A stretch of 64,000 nt of DNA from Halalkalibacter oceani (GCF_023715705.1 NZ_JAMBOS010000001.1:186001-250000), one strand, 5' to 3'. Shown: positions 26,350-40,323, numbered from the stretch's first letter. Translations and numbers: made by a program. The notes: generated by a model not told the origin, from the sequence alone.

Positions 26350-26817
26350 TTGAAATATTACCTTTTAGCAGTCGCGGTTATACTGATTGATCAACTGACA
26401 AAATGGATCGTTGATACACGAATGGAAATTGGGGAACGGTTGACCATTATTGAAAATGTGCTTTATTTCACGTCGCATCGCAATGCAGGTGCTGCTTTTG
26501 GAATTTTGCAGGGCCAGATGTGGTTTTTTTATATTATTACGACGATCGTCGTAATCGGTATTATTTACTATATGCAAAAGGAAGCGAAAAACAGCCGTTT
26601 GTTCGGGACAGCTTTAGGGCTGATTCTTGGCGGGGCGATTGGCAATTTTATTGACCGTCTCTTTCGCGGTGAGGTCGTTGACTTTGTCGATACATATATT
26701 TTCGGTTATGACTTTGCGATATTTAATGTTGCCGATGCGTCATTATGTATCGGTGTAGGGCTGCTGTTTATTAAGATGATCGGTGATGAGCGCCGCGAGA
26801 AGAAGGAGAAAAAGTAA
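26350..26817 (+). CDS. lspA: lipoprotein signal peptidase (signal peptidase II)
   Basis: 155-residue integral membrane aspartyl protease that cleaves lipoprotein signal peptides before the lipid-modified Cys, for example on the TRAP binding protein in this window. Four membrane segments are visible, and catalytic Asp102 (GNFIDR) and Asp129 (FNVADAS) are both present. The start is a TTG at 26350 behind AGGAGGACCAGC. Its stop overlaps the rluD-type start (TAATG). Confidence 0.96.
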   Translation: MKYYLLAVAVILIDQLTKWIVDTRMEIGERLTIIENVLYFTSHRNAGAAFGILQGQMWFFYIITTIVVIGIIYYMQKEAKNSRLFGTALGLILGGAIGNFIDRLFRGEVVDFVDTYIFGYDFAIFNVADASLCIGVGLLFIKMIGDERREKKEKK

Positions 26818-27728
26818 TGGAAGTTTACAATTGGACAGTGACGGCCGAACAGGAAGCAGAGCGGATTGACAAGCTGCTGACGACGTTCGAAGGGTGGTCG
26901 CGTTCCCAAGTACAGCAGTGGATTAAAGAAGGCGCAGTGACGATCAATGATCAAGCGGTAAAAAGCAATTACAAAGTAACGGAGGGCGATCAGATTGCGT
27001 TAACGGTACCCGAACCCGAGCCGCTGGAAATTAAGGCGGAAAACATTCCGTTCGATATTGTGTTTGAGGATGAAGATGTGATTGTGGTCAATAAGCCCCG
27101 CGGGATGGTTGTGCATCCGGCACCCGGGCATTACTCACAGACGCTCGTGAATGCTTTGATGTATCATTGCAAGGATTTATCGGGGATCAACGGGGTGATC
27201 CGCCCGGGGATCGTTCACCGGATTGATAAGGATACGTCAGGATTGCTGATGGTCGCGAAAAATGACCGTGCCCATGAATCGTTGGTTTCGCAATTAAAGG
27301 CGAAAACAACGAAACGTCTTTACAAAGCGATCGTCCATGGAGTGATTCCTCATCAGCATGGGACGATTGATGCGCCGATCGGGCGAGATAAAAAGGACCG
27401 TCAAAGTATGGCGGTAACGGATGAGAACAGCCGTGAAGCCGTTACTCATTTTACCGTGCTGGAGTGCTTCGCCAATCACACCTATGTGCAGTGTGAGCTG
27501 GAAACAGGGCGGACGCATCAAATTCGCGTTCATATGAAGTACATTGGGTTTCCATTAGTCGGCGATCCGAAATACGGGCCGAAGAAGAAAACGGTCGATA
27601 TTGAAGGACAGGCTCTTCATGCCGCGGTGCTTGGCTTTGTCCATCCCCGGACAGGGCAGGAGCTGGAGTTTGAAGCACCTATTCCGCCGGAAATGGAAGA
27701 AGTGCTCCGCTATTTGCGCTCGATGTGA
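26817..27728 (+). CDS. rluD: 23S rRNA/large-subunit pseudouridine synthase, RluD family (YlyB)
   Basis: 303 residues with an N-terminal S4 domain (about 13-65) and an RluA-type catalytic domain containing HRIDKDTSGL. Asp137 is the catalytic nucleophile equivalent. KPRGMVVHPAPGH and GRTHQIRVHMKYIGFPLVGD are the other family blocks. It isomerises uridines in 23S rRNA; which uridines is not readable. One-base overlap with lspA indicates coupling. Confidence 0.92.
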   Translation: MEVYNWTVTAEQEAERIDKLLTTFEGWSRSQVQQWIKEGAVTINDQAVKSNYKVTEGDQIALTVPEPEPLEIKAENIPFDIVFEDEDVIVVNKPRGMVVHPAPGHYSQTLVNALMYHCKDLSGINGVIRPGIVHRIDKDTSGLLMVAKNDRAHESLVSQLKAKTTKRLYKAIVHGVIPHQHGTIDAPIGRDKKDRQSMAVTDENSREAVTHFTVLECFANHTYVQCELETGRTHQIRVHMKYIGFPLVGDPKYGPKKKTVDIEGQALHAAVLGFVHPRTGQELEFEAPIPPEMEEVLRYLRSM

Positions 27729-27767
27729 CAATTTGTCATGTTTTGCGGGAGCCTGCTGAAAAAAGGA

Positions 27768-27796
27768 TTGACATCACGGTTGAGATCGTGCATACT
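27768..27796 (+). promoter_or_regulatory. sigma-A promoter of the pyr operon
   Basis: A perfect TTGACA (27768-27773) and CATACT (27791-27796) are separated by 17 bases, about 30 bases before the first PyrR-binding loop. Confidence 0.82.
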
Positions 27797-27823
27797 GAAC
27801 GAGAACTAAATGTCCTTTAACTA

Positions 27824-27916
27824 CAGTCCCGTGAGGCTGAGAAGGAAACGAACGTACAGGTAGCGTAGGTAACGTACATTCACCTCTCATGTCTTTTGGA
27901 CATGAGAGGTTTTTTC
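27824..27916 (+). promoter_or_regulatory. PyrR attenuator 1 (before pyrR)
   Basis: The PyrR-binding loop core AGTCCCGTGAGGCTGAGAAG (27825-27844) is followed by a terminator pairing CCTCTCATGTC (27883-27893) with GACATGAGAGG (27899-27909) and a T run. UMP-bound PyrR is known to stabilise the binding hairpin and so promote termination. Confidence 0.93.
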
Positions 27917-27934
27917 GTTTCTGATCTGAGGTAA

Positions 27935-28489
<555 letters not shown>

Positions 28490-28511
28490 CAAACGTAATG
28501 TTCTCTTTAAC

Positions 28512-28609
28512 TCAGTCCTGTGAGGCTGACAAGAGTGCGTTCCCTGGTCTTGCTGTGCCTTAGTGAAGACCGCGAACCCCTCTCTGTCTGCTGCAGAGAG
28601 GGGTTTTTT
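28512..28609 (+). promoter_or_regulatory. PyrR attenuator 2 (before pyrP)
   Basis: Binding loop CAGTCCTGTGAGGCTGACAA (28513-28532) and terminator CCCCTCTCTG (28577-28586) with CAGAGAGGGG (28594-28603) followed by six T. Confidence 0.92.
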
Positions 28610-28644
28610 GTGAGAAGGAGAGAGAAAAAGTGGGGGGAAGGAAC

Positions 28645-29952
28645 ATGAAACACCAGGAAAATGTAGGAATTCGTGAGATACCGAGAGTCGATAAATGGTT
28701 TATTTTAAGCTTTCAGCACTTATGCGCGATGTTCGGCGCGACGATTCTTGTTCCGTTTTTAGTTGATTTAAGTCCGGCCGTTGCGTTGCTTTCAAGCGGG
28801 CTTGGGACACTTGCTTATCTGTTGATTACGAAAGGCCAAATCCCGGCCTATCTCGGATCGTCCTTCGCTTTTATCGCTCCGATCATCTCAGCGACAGCGC
28901 TCGGGGGTCCTGAGGGAGCAATGATTGGAAGCTTCTTTGCCGGTCTGGTCTACGGGATCGTTGCGCTTTTAATTAAGCAAAGTGGCGTCAAATGGATCCT
29001 GCAAATTTTACCACCGATTGTCGTTGGTCCCGTCATTATTGTGATCGGGCTCGGCCTGGCGCCGACGGCGATTGATATGGCGATGAATGTTGATGGAGCC
29101 TACAGCTCGCTCCATTTCACCGTAGCCTTGATCACGCTCGCGATTACCGTCATCGCTTCGATGTTTTTTAAAGGCTTCTTCGGACTCGTCCCGATTATGT
29201 TCGGAATTATCGGCGGTTATGTGACAGCCTACTTTTTCGGGATTGTCGATCTGACGCCGATTGGCGAGGCGAGCTGGCTGGCGATGCCGGGAGTGATTGT
29301 CCCGTTTGTGACGTATGTTCCAGAATTCAACTGGCAAATCGTGGCGATTATCGCCCCAATTGCCGTTGTGACTATCGCCGAGCATATCGGCGATCAAATG
29401 GTGCTTAGCAAGGTCGTCGGCAAAAACTTTATCGAAAAGCCTGGGCTGCATCGTTCAATTTTGGGCGATGGTGTAGCGACGATGATCGCCTCCCTGATCG
29501 GTGGTCCGCCAAATACAACCTATGGAGAAAATATCGGCGTTCTGGCGATTACCCGTGTGTTCAGTGTGTTCGTCATCGCCGGCGCCGCTGTAATGGCGAT
29601 CTGCTTTGCCTTTATTGGGAAAATATCGGCGATTATTTCGACGATTCCGACAGCAGTAATGGGTGGTGTGTCGATCCTGCTTTTTGGGGTGATCGCTTCT
29701 TCCGGCTTACGGATGCTGATCGATAACCAGATTGATCTTGGCGTGAAGCGGAATTTGATCATTTCTTCTGTGATCCTCGTCCTCGGAGTTGGCGGAGCGT
29801 TTATCCAGGTTTCTGAGGATATGCAAATTCCGGGAATGGCGCTGGCGACAATTGTCGGGATCATCCTGCATCTTGTGCTGCCGGATAAAGCAGCAAGCTA
29901 CAGCAAAAAGCCGATGTTCCAGGAAGAAGAGGAAAATGAGGAAGTCGCCTAA
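28645..29952 (+). CDS. pyrP: uracil permease (NCS2 family)
   Basis: 435-residue membrane transporter with about 12-14 hydrophobic segments. NCS2/UraA hallmarks are FQHLCAMFGATILVPFLV near the N-terminus, AYLGSSFAFIAPI and IAEHIGDQMVL, whose Glu is a substrate-binding residue in UraA, and then GGPPNTTYGENIG. ATG 28645 follows GGGGGGAAGGA; the in-frame GTG 28630 precedes that site. It imports uracil by proton symport for salvage. Confidence 0.95.
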   Translation: MKHQENVGIREIPRVDKWFILSFQHLCAMFGATILVPFLVDLSPAVALLSSGLGTLAYLLITKGQIPAYLGSSFAFIAPIISATALGGPEGAMIGSFFAGLVYGIVALLIKQSGVKWILQILPPIVVGPVIIVIGLGLAPTAIDMAMNVDGAYSSLHFTVALITLAITVIASMFFKGFFGLVPIMFGIIGGYVTAYFFGIVDLTPIGEASWLAMPGVIVPFVTYVPEFNWQIVAIIAPIAVVTIAEHIGDQMVLSKVVGKNFIEKPGLHRSILGDGVATMIASLIGGPPNTTYGENIGVLAITRVFSVFVIAGAAVMAICFAFIGKISAIISTIPTAVMGGVSILLFGVIASSGLRMLIDNQIDLGVKRNLIISSVILVLGVGGAFIQVSEDMQIPGMALATIVGIILHLVLPDKAASYSKKPMFQEEEENEEVA

Positions 29953-29978
29953 AGCAAATATGGAAGCCCCTTTAATGT

Positions 29979-30069
29979 GGTTCAGAGAGACCTCAAAGGG
30001 TGCTTGGGGCATGTGCAGCCACGGCTGTTTGCTTCGAGCTACCCTGAGAGATCGCTCTCAGGGTTTTTC
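29979..30069 (+). promoter_or_regulatory. PyrR attenuator 3 (before pyrB)
   Basis: The spacer between pyrP and pyrB holds a PyrR-loop-like sequence, TTCAGAGAGACCTCAAAGGG (29981-30000), and a terminator CCCTGAGAG (30042-30050) with CTCTCAGGG (30055-30063) plus five T. The loop lacks the exact GAGGCU of loops 1 and 2 (GAGACC here), so PyrR affinity may differ. Position and terminator match B. subtilis. Confidence 0.8.
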
Positions 30070-30142
30070 ACGTTGTGGGCGAGTAGCAAATGAAGCCATT
30101 GCCCCTTTCCTCAAATAAAAAAATTCAAGGAGGCTGATGTCG

Positions 30143-31057
30143 ATGATCACCGTGAAAAGGAATGAGCCGCAGCTGCGTCAGGAATTGCTGTCACTTGATC
30201 TTCTCCCGGTTAGCGAAATTACAACATTGCTGGAGGAAGCCGAGCAGTTTTCCTATGGAAAGTCATGGCGGGGCGAGCCAGAACAGTTTGTCGCAAACTT
30301 GTTTTTTGAACCGAGTACGCGGACCCGTTACAGCTTTGAGGTCGCTGAGAAGAAGCTCGGTCTGGAGGTACTTTCCTTCGACGCCAAGCATTCAAGTGTC
30401 CAAAAAGGCGAGACATTGCTCGATACAGTTAAAACATTTGAGGCGATCGGCGTTGATGCCGTCGTGATTCGCCATCCGGAAAATGAATTTTACCATGACT
30501 TGCGTGAGCACATAGCGATCCCGATCATTAACGCCGGCGATGGCAGCGGGCATCATCCGACGCAGTCATTGCTTGATTTAGTGACAATCCAGCAGGAATT
30601 TGGTCAGTTTGCCGGTCTGACAGTCGTCATTGCCGGGGATTTGCGCCATAGCCGGGTCGCGCGTTCAAATGCGCGTGCATTAAAGCGGCTTGGCGCCGAT
30701 GTTCGCATCGCCGGACCTGTGGAATGGATGGCTGGCTTTACTGAAGAGTATGACCATCTTCCATTTGATGAGGCGCTCGTGCAGGCCGATGTAATGATGC
30801 TGCTGCGGATTCAGCATGAACGCCACGATGGCGGGATGCGCTGGTCGAAGGAGGAGTATCACAGGCAATATGGATTGACGCTGGAGCGGGAGACAAGGAT
30901 GAAAAAAGAAGCAATTATTCTGCATCCGGGTCCAGTCAACCGCGATGTTGAACTGGCGAGTGAGCTTGTCGAAGCAGAGCGTTCGCGGATTTTTAAACAG
31001 ATGAAAAATGGGGTCGCTGTTCGCCAGGCTGTATTGAAGCGGGCGCTGACACGTTAA
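30143..31057 (+). CDS. pyrB: aspartate carbamoyltransferase catalytic chain
   Basis: 304 residues. The carbamoyl-phosphate motif [13 protein letters not shown] is at about 53-65, and [15 protein letters not shown] and LRIQHERHD complete the pattern. It forms N-carbamoyl-aspartate, the committed step of UMP synthesis. No regulatory chain gene (pyrI) is present, as usual in Bacillaceae. ATG 30143 is nine bases after AAGGAGG; ATG 30137 is only three away. Confidence 0.96.
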   Translation: MITVKRNEPQLRQELLSLDLLPVSEITTLLEEAEQFSYGKSWRGEPEQFVANLFFEPSTRTRYSFEVAEKKLGLEVLSFDAKHSSVQKGETLLDTVKTFEAIGVDAVVIRHPENEFYHDLREHIAIPIINAGDGSGHHPTQSLLDLVTIQQEFGQFAGLTVVIAGDLRHSRVARSNARALKRLGADVRIAGPVEWMAGFTEEYDHLPFDEALVQADVMMLLRIQHERHDGGMRWSKEEYHRQYGLTLERETRMKKEAIILHPGPVNRDVELASELVEAERSRIFKQMKNGVAVRQAVLKRALTR

Positions 31058-31081
31058 CCTAATTTAAGAGGAGGAAATGAC

Positions 31082-32359
31082 ATGACAATTCAATTAAAAG
31101 GCGGTTTCGTATTACAGCAGGACGGTTCATTAAAGCAGCAGGATGTTTTTATTACGGAAGGACGGACTTATTTTCAAAAGCCGGGTGAGCCGGAGGAAGT
31201 GATTGATGTGGAAGGTCAGCTCGTCGCGCCGGGTCTGGTCGATGTCCATGTCCATTTGCGTGAGCCGGGCGGAGAGGCGAAGGAAACAATCGCAACCGGA
31301 TCGAAAGCGGCAGCGGCGGGCGGCTTCACGACGATTTGTGCGATGCCAAATACACGCCCTGTCCCGGATCATGCGGAAACGCTTAGTCAAATTCGCAAAA
31401 AGATGGAAGAAACGGGCTGTGTCCGCGTTCTCCCGTATGCCTCGATCACGATCAGACAGCTTGGTCAGGAGCTGACCGATTTTGCCGCTTTGAAGGAAGC
31501 CGGGGCGTTCGCTTTTACCGATGACGGTGTAGGCATTCAATCGGCTGATCAGATGCTGCAGGCGATGACACGCGCGGCCGAGCTTGACATGGCAATCGTC
31601 GCCCATTGTGAAGAGGATACACTGATTCACGGCGGTTATGTTCACGATGGTAACTATGCCGCCAAGCATAACTTGAAAGGAATCCCGTCGATTTGTGAAT
31701 CTGTACATATTGCCCGTGATGTCCTGCTCGCTGAAGCGACGGGCGCCCATTATCATGTCTGCCATATTAGCACGAAGGAAAGCGTCCGCGTTGTCCGCGA
31801 TGCGAAGCGCGCTGGCATTCGCGTCACGGCCGAGGTATCACCGCATCACCTCCTGCTGTGCGAGGATGATATTCCAGGCCTTGACCCGAATTTTAAAATG
31901 AATCCGCCACTCCGTTCGAAAGAGGATCAGGCGGCGCTGTGGGAAGGGTTGTTTGACGGGACGATTGATTTCATCGCGACCGACCACGCCCCTCATCGCG
32001 AGGAGGAAAAGGCAGCTGGAATGGAACGGGCCCCGCTTGGCATTGTCGGCTCGGAAACCGCCTTCCCGCTCTTGTATACCCACATGGTAAAAAGCGGAAA
32101 AGCAACGTTGAAGCAGCTGATTGACTGGTTGACGGTGAAACCGGCCGAAGCGTTCTCTCTGCCTGCCGGGGTGCTGACAGATGGCGGTGTGGCCGATGTC
32201 ACGGTGATTGATGTAACGACTGAAAAAGCGATTGATAAGGAAGCGTTTTTCTCAAAAGGAAAAAACACGCCGTTTGATGGCTGGGTGTGCCAAGGCTGGC
32301 CGCTTTATACATTTGTTGACGGGAAGCTTGTCTTTCATAAGGAAGAGGTGAAAGCATGA
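31082..32359 (+). CDS. pyrC: dihydroorotase
   Basis: 425-residue amidohydrolase. The zinc ligands are in [11 protein letters not shown] (near 50-60); other family blocks are [13 protein letters not shown] and FIATDHAPH. It closes N-carbamoyl-aspartate to dihydroorotate. The ATG follows AGAGGAGGAAATGAC. It overlaps pyrAA by ATGA, indicating coupling. Confidence 0.97.
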   Translation: MTIQLKGGFVLQQDGSLKQQDVFITEGRTYFQKPGEPEEVIDVEGQLVAPGLVDVHVHLREPGGEAKETIATGSKAAAAGGFTTICAMPNTRPVPDHAETLSQIRKKMEETGCVRVLPYASITIRQLGQELTDFAALKEAGAFAFTDDGVGIQSADQMLQAMTRAAELDMAIVAHCEEDTLIHGGYVHDGNYAAKHNLKGIPSICESVHIARDVLLAEATGAHYHVCHISTKESVRVVRDAKRAGIRVTAEVSPHHLLLCEDDIPGLDPNFKMNPPLRSKEDQAALWEGLFDGTIDFIATDHAPHREEEKAAGMERAPLGIVGSETAFPLLYTHMVKSGKATLKQLIDWLTVKPAEAFSLPAGVLTDGGVADVTVIDVTTEKAIDKEAFFSKGKNTPFDGWVCQGWPLYTFVDGKLVFHKEEVKA

Positions 32360-33444
32360 GAAAGCAGCTTATTTTAGAGGATGGACACGTTTTTATCGGT
32401 GAAGGCTTCGGGGCTGACAAAGAGATGAGCGGTGAGGTGGTCTTTAACACGGGAATGACAGGCTATCAGGAAATTTTGTCCGATCTGTCGTATTGCGGGC
32501 AAATTGTGACGATGACCTACCCGCTCATTGGAAACTACGGCATTAACCGCGATGACTTTGAATCGATCACACCGGCGATTCACGGCTTGGTCGTAAAGGA
32601 ATATGAAGCGGAACCTTCCCATTGGAAGGAGGAGGAATCACTTGGCACGCTCCTTGAAGCAAAGGGAATTCCAGGTCTTGCCGGAATCGATACGAGAAAG
32701 CTGACGAGACTGATCCGCGAGCATGGAACGATGAAAGGACGGATCTGTTCCTTGGAGGTCGATCCACAGGTGATTGCCGCCGAGCTGCGCCAGACGGCGA
32801 TGCCGACCAATCAGGTTGCGCTCGTCTCAACAAAGGATGCCTATCATGCGCCCGGACGCGGAAATCGCGTTGTTCTCGTCGATTTCGGGATGAAGCACGG
32901 CATTTTACAGGAGCTGATTGCCAGACAGTGCGATGTCGTCGTCGTTCCGTACAATACGAGCGCAGAGGAAATCATCCGCCTCGGTGCGGATGGTGTGATG
33001 CTGAGCAACGGTCCGGGAAATCCGGTCGATGTGCCCGGTGCGATTACGATGATTCAGGAGCTTCTTGGCCGCGTGCCGATTTTCGGCATTTGTCTCGGTC
33101 ATCAGCTGCTCGCTTTGGCGTGCGGCGCGACAACGAGCAAGCTGCGCTTCGGCCATCGCGGCTCGAACCATCCGGTACGTGAGCTGGCGACAGGCAAAAT
33201 TGATATTACCGCGCAAAATCACGGCTATACCGTTGATCCGGATTCATTAGTCAATACACGTCTTGAGCTGACGCATGTCGCTGTCAATGACGGAACGGTC
33301 GAAGGAGTCAAGCATCTTGACGCACCGGCGTTCAGCGTCCAATATCATCCGGAAGCTTCACCGGGTCCGCAGGATGCAAACACGTTGTTTGATCAATTTG
33401 TGACAATGATGGAAACGGAAAAGAAAACACGAGTACTTGCGTAA
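32356..33444 (+). CDS. pyrAA: carbamoyl-phosphate synthase, pyrimidine-specific small chain
   Basis: 362 residues. The N-terminal CPSase domain ([23 protein letters not shown] begins it) is followed by a class I glutamine amidotransferase with [15 protein letters not shown], whose Cys is the nucleophile, and the [10 protein letters not shown] histidine. It supplies ammonia from glutamine to PyrAB. The ATG overlaps the pyrC stop. Confidence 0.96.
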   Translation: MRKQLILEDGHVFIGEGFGADKEMSGEVVFNTGMTGYQEILSDLSYCGQIVTMTYPLIGNYGINRDDFESITPAIHGLVVKEYEAEPSHWKEEESLGTLLEAKGIPGLAGIDTRKLTRLIREHGTMKGRICSLEVDPQVIAAELRQTAMPTNQVALVSTKDAYHAPGRGNRVVLVDFGMKHGILQELIARQCDVVVVPYNTSAEEIIRLGADGVMLSNGPGNPVDVPGAITMIQELLGRVPIFGICLGHQLLALACGATTSKLRFGHRGSNHPVRELATGKIDITAQNHGYTVDPDSLVNTRLELTHVAVNDGTVEGVKHLDAPAFSVQYHPEASPGPQDANTLFDQFVTMMETEKKTRVLA

Positions 33445-33464
33445 TAGAGAAGGGAGAGGGAGCA

Positions 33465-36400
33465 ATGGGGAAGCGTGAAGATATTCAGAAAATATTAGTG
33501 ATTGGTTCGGGACCGATTGTCATCGGGCAGGCGGCGGAATTTGATTATGCTGGAACACAGGCTTGTCAGGCACTTAAAGAAGAGGGCTATGAGGTTATTT
33601 TGATCAATTCAAATCCGGCGACGATCATGACGGATACGACGATGGCCGACCGCGTCTATATTGAGCCGATTACGCTTGAATTTGTCAGCCGGATCATCCG
33701 TAAAGAGCGTCCGGACGGAATTGTCGCGACGCTTGGCGGACAGACAGGTCTGAATATGGCGATGGAGCTGGAGCAATCAGGAATTCTGGCCGATTACGGA
33801 ATTGAACTGCTCGGAACGAAGCTTGAGGCGATCCAAAAGGCTGAGGACCGCGACCTCTTCCGCACCTTGATGAATGAGCTGGAGCAGCCGGTACCGGAAA
33901 GCGAAATCGTCCACACTCTTGCCGAGGCGGAAGCATTTGTCGCGCAGATCGGCTTCCCTGTTATTATCCGGCCGGCTTATACGCTCGGCGGCACGGGCGG
34001 TGGGATTGCCCATACGGAAGAAGAGCTGAAAGAGATCGTTACAAGTGGATTGAAGTACAGTCCTGTCACGCAATGTCTGATTGAAAAAAGCATCGCCGGT
34101 TTCAAGGAAGTGGAATATGAAGTGATGCGTGACGCGAAGGATCAGGCGATTGTCGTCTGTAATATGGAAAATATCGACCCGGTCGGCGTCCATACAGGTG
34201 ACTCGATCGTCGTTGCTCCAAGTCAGACGTTAACCGACCGCGATTATCAGCGGCTCCGTAACGCGTCATTGACGATTATCCGCGCGCTCGGTATCGAAGG
34301 CGGCTGTAATGTGCAATTTGCCCATGATCCGTTCAGCGATCAGTACTATATTATCGAAGTCAATCCGCGCGTCAGCCGCTCCTCGGCGCTCGCCTCAAAG
34401 GCGACCGGTTACCCGATTGCTAAGATGGCGGCGAAAATTGCCGTCGGCTACAGTCTCGATGAGCTGATGAACCCGATTACCGGGAAAACCTATGCCAGCT
34501 TTGAGCCGGCGCTCGACTATGTGGTAACGAAAATTCCACGCTGGCCGTTTGATAAATTTGATGCTGCCAACCGTTCGCTCGGTACGCAAATGAAAGCAAC
34601 CGGTGAAGTAATGGCGATCGGCCGCAATTTGGAAGAGTCGTTGTTAAAAGCCGTTCGCTCTCTGGAGGCCGGCTATGACCATCTCTATAATAAGAAGCTT
34701 GCTGAAGCTCCAACGGAGGCGCTTTTGCAGCGGATTGAAAAAGCCGATGATGAACGGCTGTTTACGCTTGCTGAGCTGCTGCGCCGCGGAGAAACCGTAC
34801 AAGAGCTGATCGAACGGACGAAAATTGACCGCTTTTTCATTCAGAAGCTGGCGCGGATGATGAAGCTTGAGGAGGAATTGGCCGGAAAAAAAGGCGATCT
34901 CGACGTATTGCAGAGAGCGAAGGAACGTGGATTCTCCGATTTGGCGATTGCCCGCCTCTGGCAGATGGAGGAACGCGCGGTTTACGAGCTTCGCGCGGCG
35001 AACAGCCTTCGTCCTGTTTACAAAATGGTTGACACATGCGCGGCGGAATTCGAATCGGAAACCCCTTATTTTTACGGAACATACGAAGAGGAAAATGAAT
35101 CGGTGCGGACGGACAAGAAAAGCATTCTCGTCCTCGGCTCCGGCCCAATCCGGATCGGACAGGGGATCGAATTTGATTATGCGACCGTCCATACAGTCTG
35201 GGCGATCAAGGAAGCCGGTTATGAAGCGATTATTATGAACAACAATCCGGAAACCGTCTCAACGGACTTCAGCACGTCAGATAAGCTGTATTTCGAGCCG
35301 TTAACCGTTGAAGATGTGATGCATGTGTTTGAGCTCGAACAGCCGGAAGGGGTGATCGTTCAGTTTGGCGGCCAGACGGCGATTAATCTTGCCGCTGATC
35401 TTGAGGCCCGAGGCGTGCCAATTATCGGGACGTCGCTGGAAAGCATGGACCGCGCCGAGGATCGTGACAAGTTCGAGCAGACGCTGCTGGCGCTTGATAT
35501 TCCACAGCCGCTGGGAAAAACTGCGACGTCGGTCGAAGGAGCGGTGGCGATTGCGACGGAAATCGGCTATCCGGTGCTCGTGCGGCCATCCTATGTGCTT
35601 GGTGGCCGGGCGATGGAAATTGTCTACAAGGAAGAAGAGCTGCTCAACTATATGACGAATGCCGTCAACGTCAATCCGAAGCATCCTGTATTGATTGACC
35701 GCTACTTAACCGGGAAAGAGCTCGAAGTCGATGCAATTTCCGATGGTGAGAACGTCTTTATTCCGGGAATGATGGAGCATATTGAACGTGCGGGTGTGCA
35801 TTCAGGCGACTCAATCGCCGTCTATCCGCCGCAAACCGTTCCTGATGATCTGAAGCAGAAGGTGATCGAGCGGACAATTGCGATTGCGCGGGGTTTGCGC
35901 ATCGTCGGCCTGTTGAACATTCAGTTTGTCTGGCACCGTGACGAAGTGTATGTGCTTGAAGTTAATCCTCGCTCAAGCCGGACCGTGCCGTTTTTAAGCA
36001 AAATTACCGGCGTGCCGATGGCGAATATTGCGACGAAGGTGATGCTCGGCAAAAGCCTGCCGGAGCTTGGCTATGAAACAGGCTATCAGGAAGAAGCAAG
36101 TGAGGTGTCGGTGAAGGTGCCGGTATTCTCCTTTGCCAAGCTCCGTCGCGTTGATATAACGCTCGGACCGGAAATGAAATCAACCGGGGAAGTCATGGGC
36201 CGTGACCAGACGCTTGAAAAGGCGCTCTATAAAGGCCTGATTGCCTCAGGAATGGCGATTCCTACCCATGGTTCAGTCTTATTTACGATTGCCGACAAAG
36301 ACAAGGAAGAGGCGCTCAGTCTCGTGGAGAGATTCCACCAGATTGGCTTTGATATTCTGGCCACGGCTGGAACGGCAGGCTATATTAAGGAGAAAAACAT

Positions 36401-36656
36401 TCCGGTGACGGTCGTCAACAAAATTGGCGAAGCGAAGCCGCATTTGCTCGATGTGATCCAGCAGGGGGAAGCGCAGTTTGTCATCAATACGCTGACGCGT
36501 GGAAAACAGCCGGCGCGGGACGGCTTCCGCATCCGTCGGGAAGCGGTAGAAAACGGCATCGTCTGCTTAACGTCAATTGATACGGCAGAGGCGCTGCTCC
36601 GCGTGCTTGAATCGATTACGTTTTCGTCAGAATGCATGCCGCAAATGCAGATGTGA
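33465..36656 (+). CDS. pyrAB: carbamoyl-phosphate synthase, pyrimidine-specific large chain
   Basis: 1063 residues with the internal duplication of ATP-grasp halves: [20 protein letters not shown] near residue 14 and [19 protein letters not shown] near 562. The allosteric MGS-like domain is at the C-terminus (about 930-1063). It makes carbamoyl phosphate from bicarbonate, ammonia and two ATP. The ATG follows AGAGGGAGC. It is full length for the family. Confidence 0.97.
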   Translation: MGKREDIQKILVIGSGPIVIGQAAEFDYAGTQACQALKEEGYEVILINSNPATIMTDTTMADRVYIEPITLEFVSRIIRKERPDGIVATLGGQTGLNMAMELEQSGILADYGIELLGTKLEAIQKAEDRDLFRTLMNELEQPVPESEIVHTLAEAEAFVAQIGFPVIIRPAYTLGGTGGGIAHTEEELKEIVTSGLKYSPVTQCLIEKSIAGFKEVEYEVMRDAKDQAIVVCNMENIDPVGVHTGDSIVVAPSQTLTDRDYQRLRNASLTIIRALGIEGGCNVQFAHDPFSDQYYIIEVNPRVSRSSALASKATGYPIAKMAAKIAVGYSLDELMNPITGKTYASFEPALDYVVTKIPRWPFDKFDAANRSLGTQMKATGEVMAIGRNLEESLLKAVRSLEAGYDHLYNKKLAEAPTEALLQRIEKADDERLFTLAELLRRGETVQELIERTKIDRFFIQKLARMMKLEEELAGKKGDLDVLQRAKERGFSDLAIARLWQMEERAVYELRAANSLRPVYKMVDTCAAEFESETPYFYGTYEEENESVRTDKKSILVLGSGPIRIGQGIEFDYATVHTVWAIKEAGYEAIIMNNNPETVSTDFSTSDKLYFEPLTVEDVMHVFELEQPEGVIVQFGGQTAINLAADLEARGVPIIGTSLESMDRAEDRDKFEQTLLALDIPQPLGKTATSVEGAVAIATEIGYPVLVRPSYVLGGRAMEIVYKEEELLNYMTNAVNVNPKHPVLIDRYLTGKELEVDAISDGENVFIPGMMEHIERAGVHSGDSIAVYPPQTVPDDLKQKVIERTIAIARGLRIVGLLNIQFVWHRDEVYVLEVNPRSSRTVPFLSKITGVPMANIATKVMLGKSLPELGYETGYQEEASEVSVKVPVFSFAKLRRVDITLGPEMKSTGEVMGRDQTLEKALYKGLIASGMAIPTHGSVLFTIADKDKEEALSLVERFHQIGFDILATAGTAGYIKEKNIPVTVVNKIGEAKPHLLDVIQQGEAQFVINTLTRGKQPARDGFRIRREAVENGIVCLTSIDTAEALLRVLESITFSSECMPQMQM

Positions 36657-36678
36657 GAATACTAGAGGAGGGACAACG

Positions 36679-39075
<2,397 letters not shown>

Positions 39076-39079
<4 letters not shown>

Positions 39080-39714
39080 GAGAACGTATTGCCCGTTATT
39101 TATTAGACATTGAAGCGGTTCATCTCCGCCCAAATCAACCATTTACATGGACATCGGGTATCCGGTCGCCGATTTATTGTGACAACCGCCTGACGCTCTC
39201 GTACCCGGAAGTTCGCCGGACGATCATTCAAGGCTTTGTCGACTATGTGAAAACAGAAAAGATGGATGTCGATGTCATTGCCGGCACCGCAACAGCCGGC
39301 ATTCCACACGCTGCCCTGTTAAGTGAAGCATTGGAACTACCGATGATCTATGTCCGGGGAAGCGCGAAGGGACACGGCAAGCAGAATCAAATTGAAGGAA
39401 AAGTTGAGCCGGGACAGAAAGTGATCCTTGTGGAAGATTTGATTTCAACCGGGGGCAGCGTCATTCAGGCCGCCGAAGCACTGCGGGAGAATGGTGTCGA
39501 AGTCGTTGGTGTAGTCGCTATTTTTACATATGAATTCAAAAAAGCGGAAGAGGCGCTCAAGGAAGCCAAGCTGCCAACGTACATTCTCACCTCTTATTCT
39601 GAGCTGCTGAAAGTCGCGATGGAAAACGGCACGCTGACCGAAGAAGAAAAGGAACGCCTTGCTGAATGGCGCAAAGACCCAGCCTCTACAGACTGGATTA
39701 AAGTAAGGAAATAA
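39076..39714 (+). CDS. pyrE: orotate phosphoribosyltransferase
   Basis: 212 residues. The PRPP loop VILVEDLISTGGSVIQAAEAL lies near 117-137; FTWTSGIRSPIYCDNR and GTATAGIPHA are family blocks. It converts orotate to OMP. ATG 39076 follows GGGAGGG and overlaps the pyrF stop (ATGA); the GTG at 39061 precedes the ribosome site. It is the last gene of the operon before a terminator. Confidence 0.97.
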
Positions 39715-39743
39715 AAAAAGAGGGGCAGTTCCTCTTTTTTTAT
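39713..39743 (+). terminator. pyr operon terminator
   Basis: AAAAAAGAGG (39714-39723) pairs with CCTCTTTTTT (39731-39740), overlapping the pyrE stop codon. Confidence 0.85.
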
Positions 39744-39899
39744 TTCTGAAGCAGCGAGCGGGGCAGCACAGGGTTTTAAAGCGAGCCGGAAATGGGTTTC
39801 TTTCCTTGTCGCGCGTGTAAGCCGAAGCCGCTGTCTCCTTGGAGAAGACTGACTAGGAGGAATCAAAAAAGGTTCCTCTTTTTTTATGTCCGAAACAGC
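39728..39899 (+). repeat. direct repeat of the pyrE terminator 3' half
   Basis: The 28 bases at 39728-39755 recur at 39872-39899 with three mismatches (shared core GTTCCTCTTTTTTTAT, then TCyGAArCAGC). The second copy forms its own weak hairpin GAGGAA/TTCCTC with a T run. The rest of the 39744-40081 spacer holds no gene or other signal that I can see. Confidence 0.6.
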
Positions 39900-40081
39900 A
39901 CGGAATATATAGTGGAATTACATTCTATTATCGGTATACCTTCAAAAAAATAAATAAGAGTTAATCTTCCGGCTTTTTTGACCTCATTTCTCATTCACTC
40001 CTGTCCTTTTTTCACTTATATTGTAAAAAAACTGGACATCTGTCTCTTATTTGAAGAGAAGGAAACTTTCCTGTTTTTCAA

Positions 40082-40210
40082 CTAGACAAAGCGGACGGGA
40101 TGGGAGGGTCGACTCCTGCAGGAGGAGAGGGCAGGTTGACATCCACCGGCGTGCCGGTTCGTTCTACGCCCTCCTGCGGAAAGTGGGCCCCCCATGCCCG
40201 GAGCGGGTTC
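40082..40210 (+). repeat. GC-rich intergenic inverted-repeat element
   Basis: Unlike the AT-rich sequence on its left, this stretch is GC-rich and has no plausible ORF. It contains the palindrome CTCCTGCAGGAG, a tight inner hairpin ACCGGC-GT-GCCGGT (40145-40158), and outer arms GCAGGAG..AGGGC and GCCCTCCTGC. It looks like a folded dispersed repeat; only a genome search would show copy number. Confidence 0.45.
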
Positions 40211-40244
40211 GAGGCTCTGGATCGTGACAAATCCTTCTATCAAA

Positions 40245-40308
40245 GAGGCTGTGACAAAAGGTTGCTTTTTTACCTTTTTGTCACAGCCTTTAAGCAATGA
40301 GTGGAACC
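40245..40308 (+). repeat. hairpin repeat with AAGCAATGAG tail
   Basis: AGGCTGTGACAAAAGGT pairs with ACCTTTTTGTCACAGCCT (stem with one bulge, 40246-40290). It is followed by the tail AAGCAATGAGTGGAACC (40292-40308), which matches the tail at 58919 (and inverted at 14984) at all but two or three positions. No gene on either strand ends right at it. Confidence 0.7.
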
Positions 40309-40323
40309 GCCACGATCTTTTAA

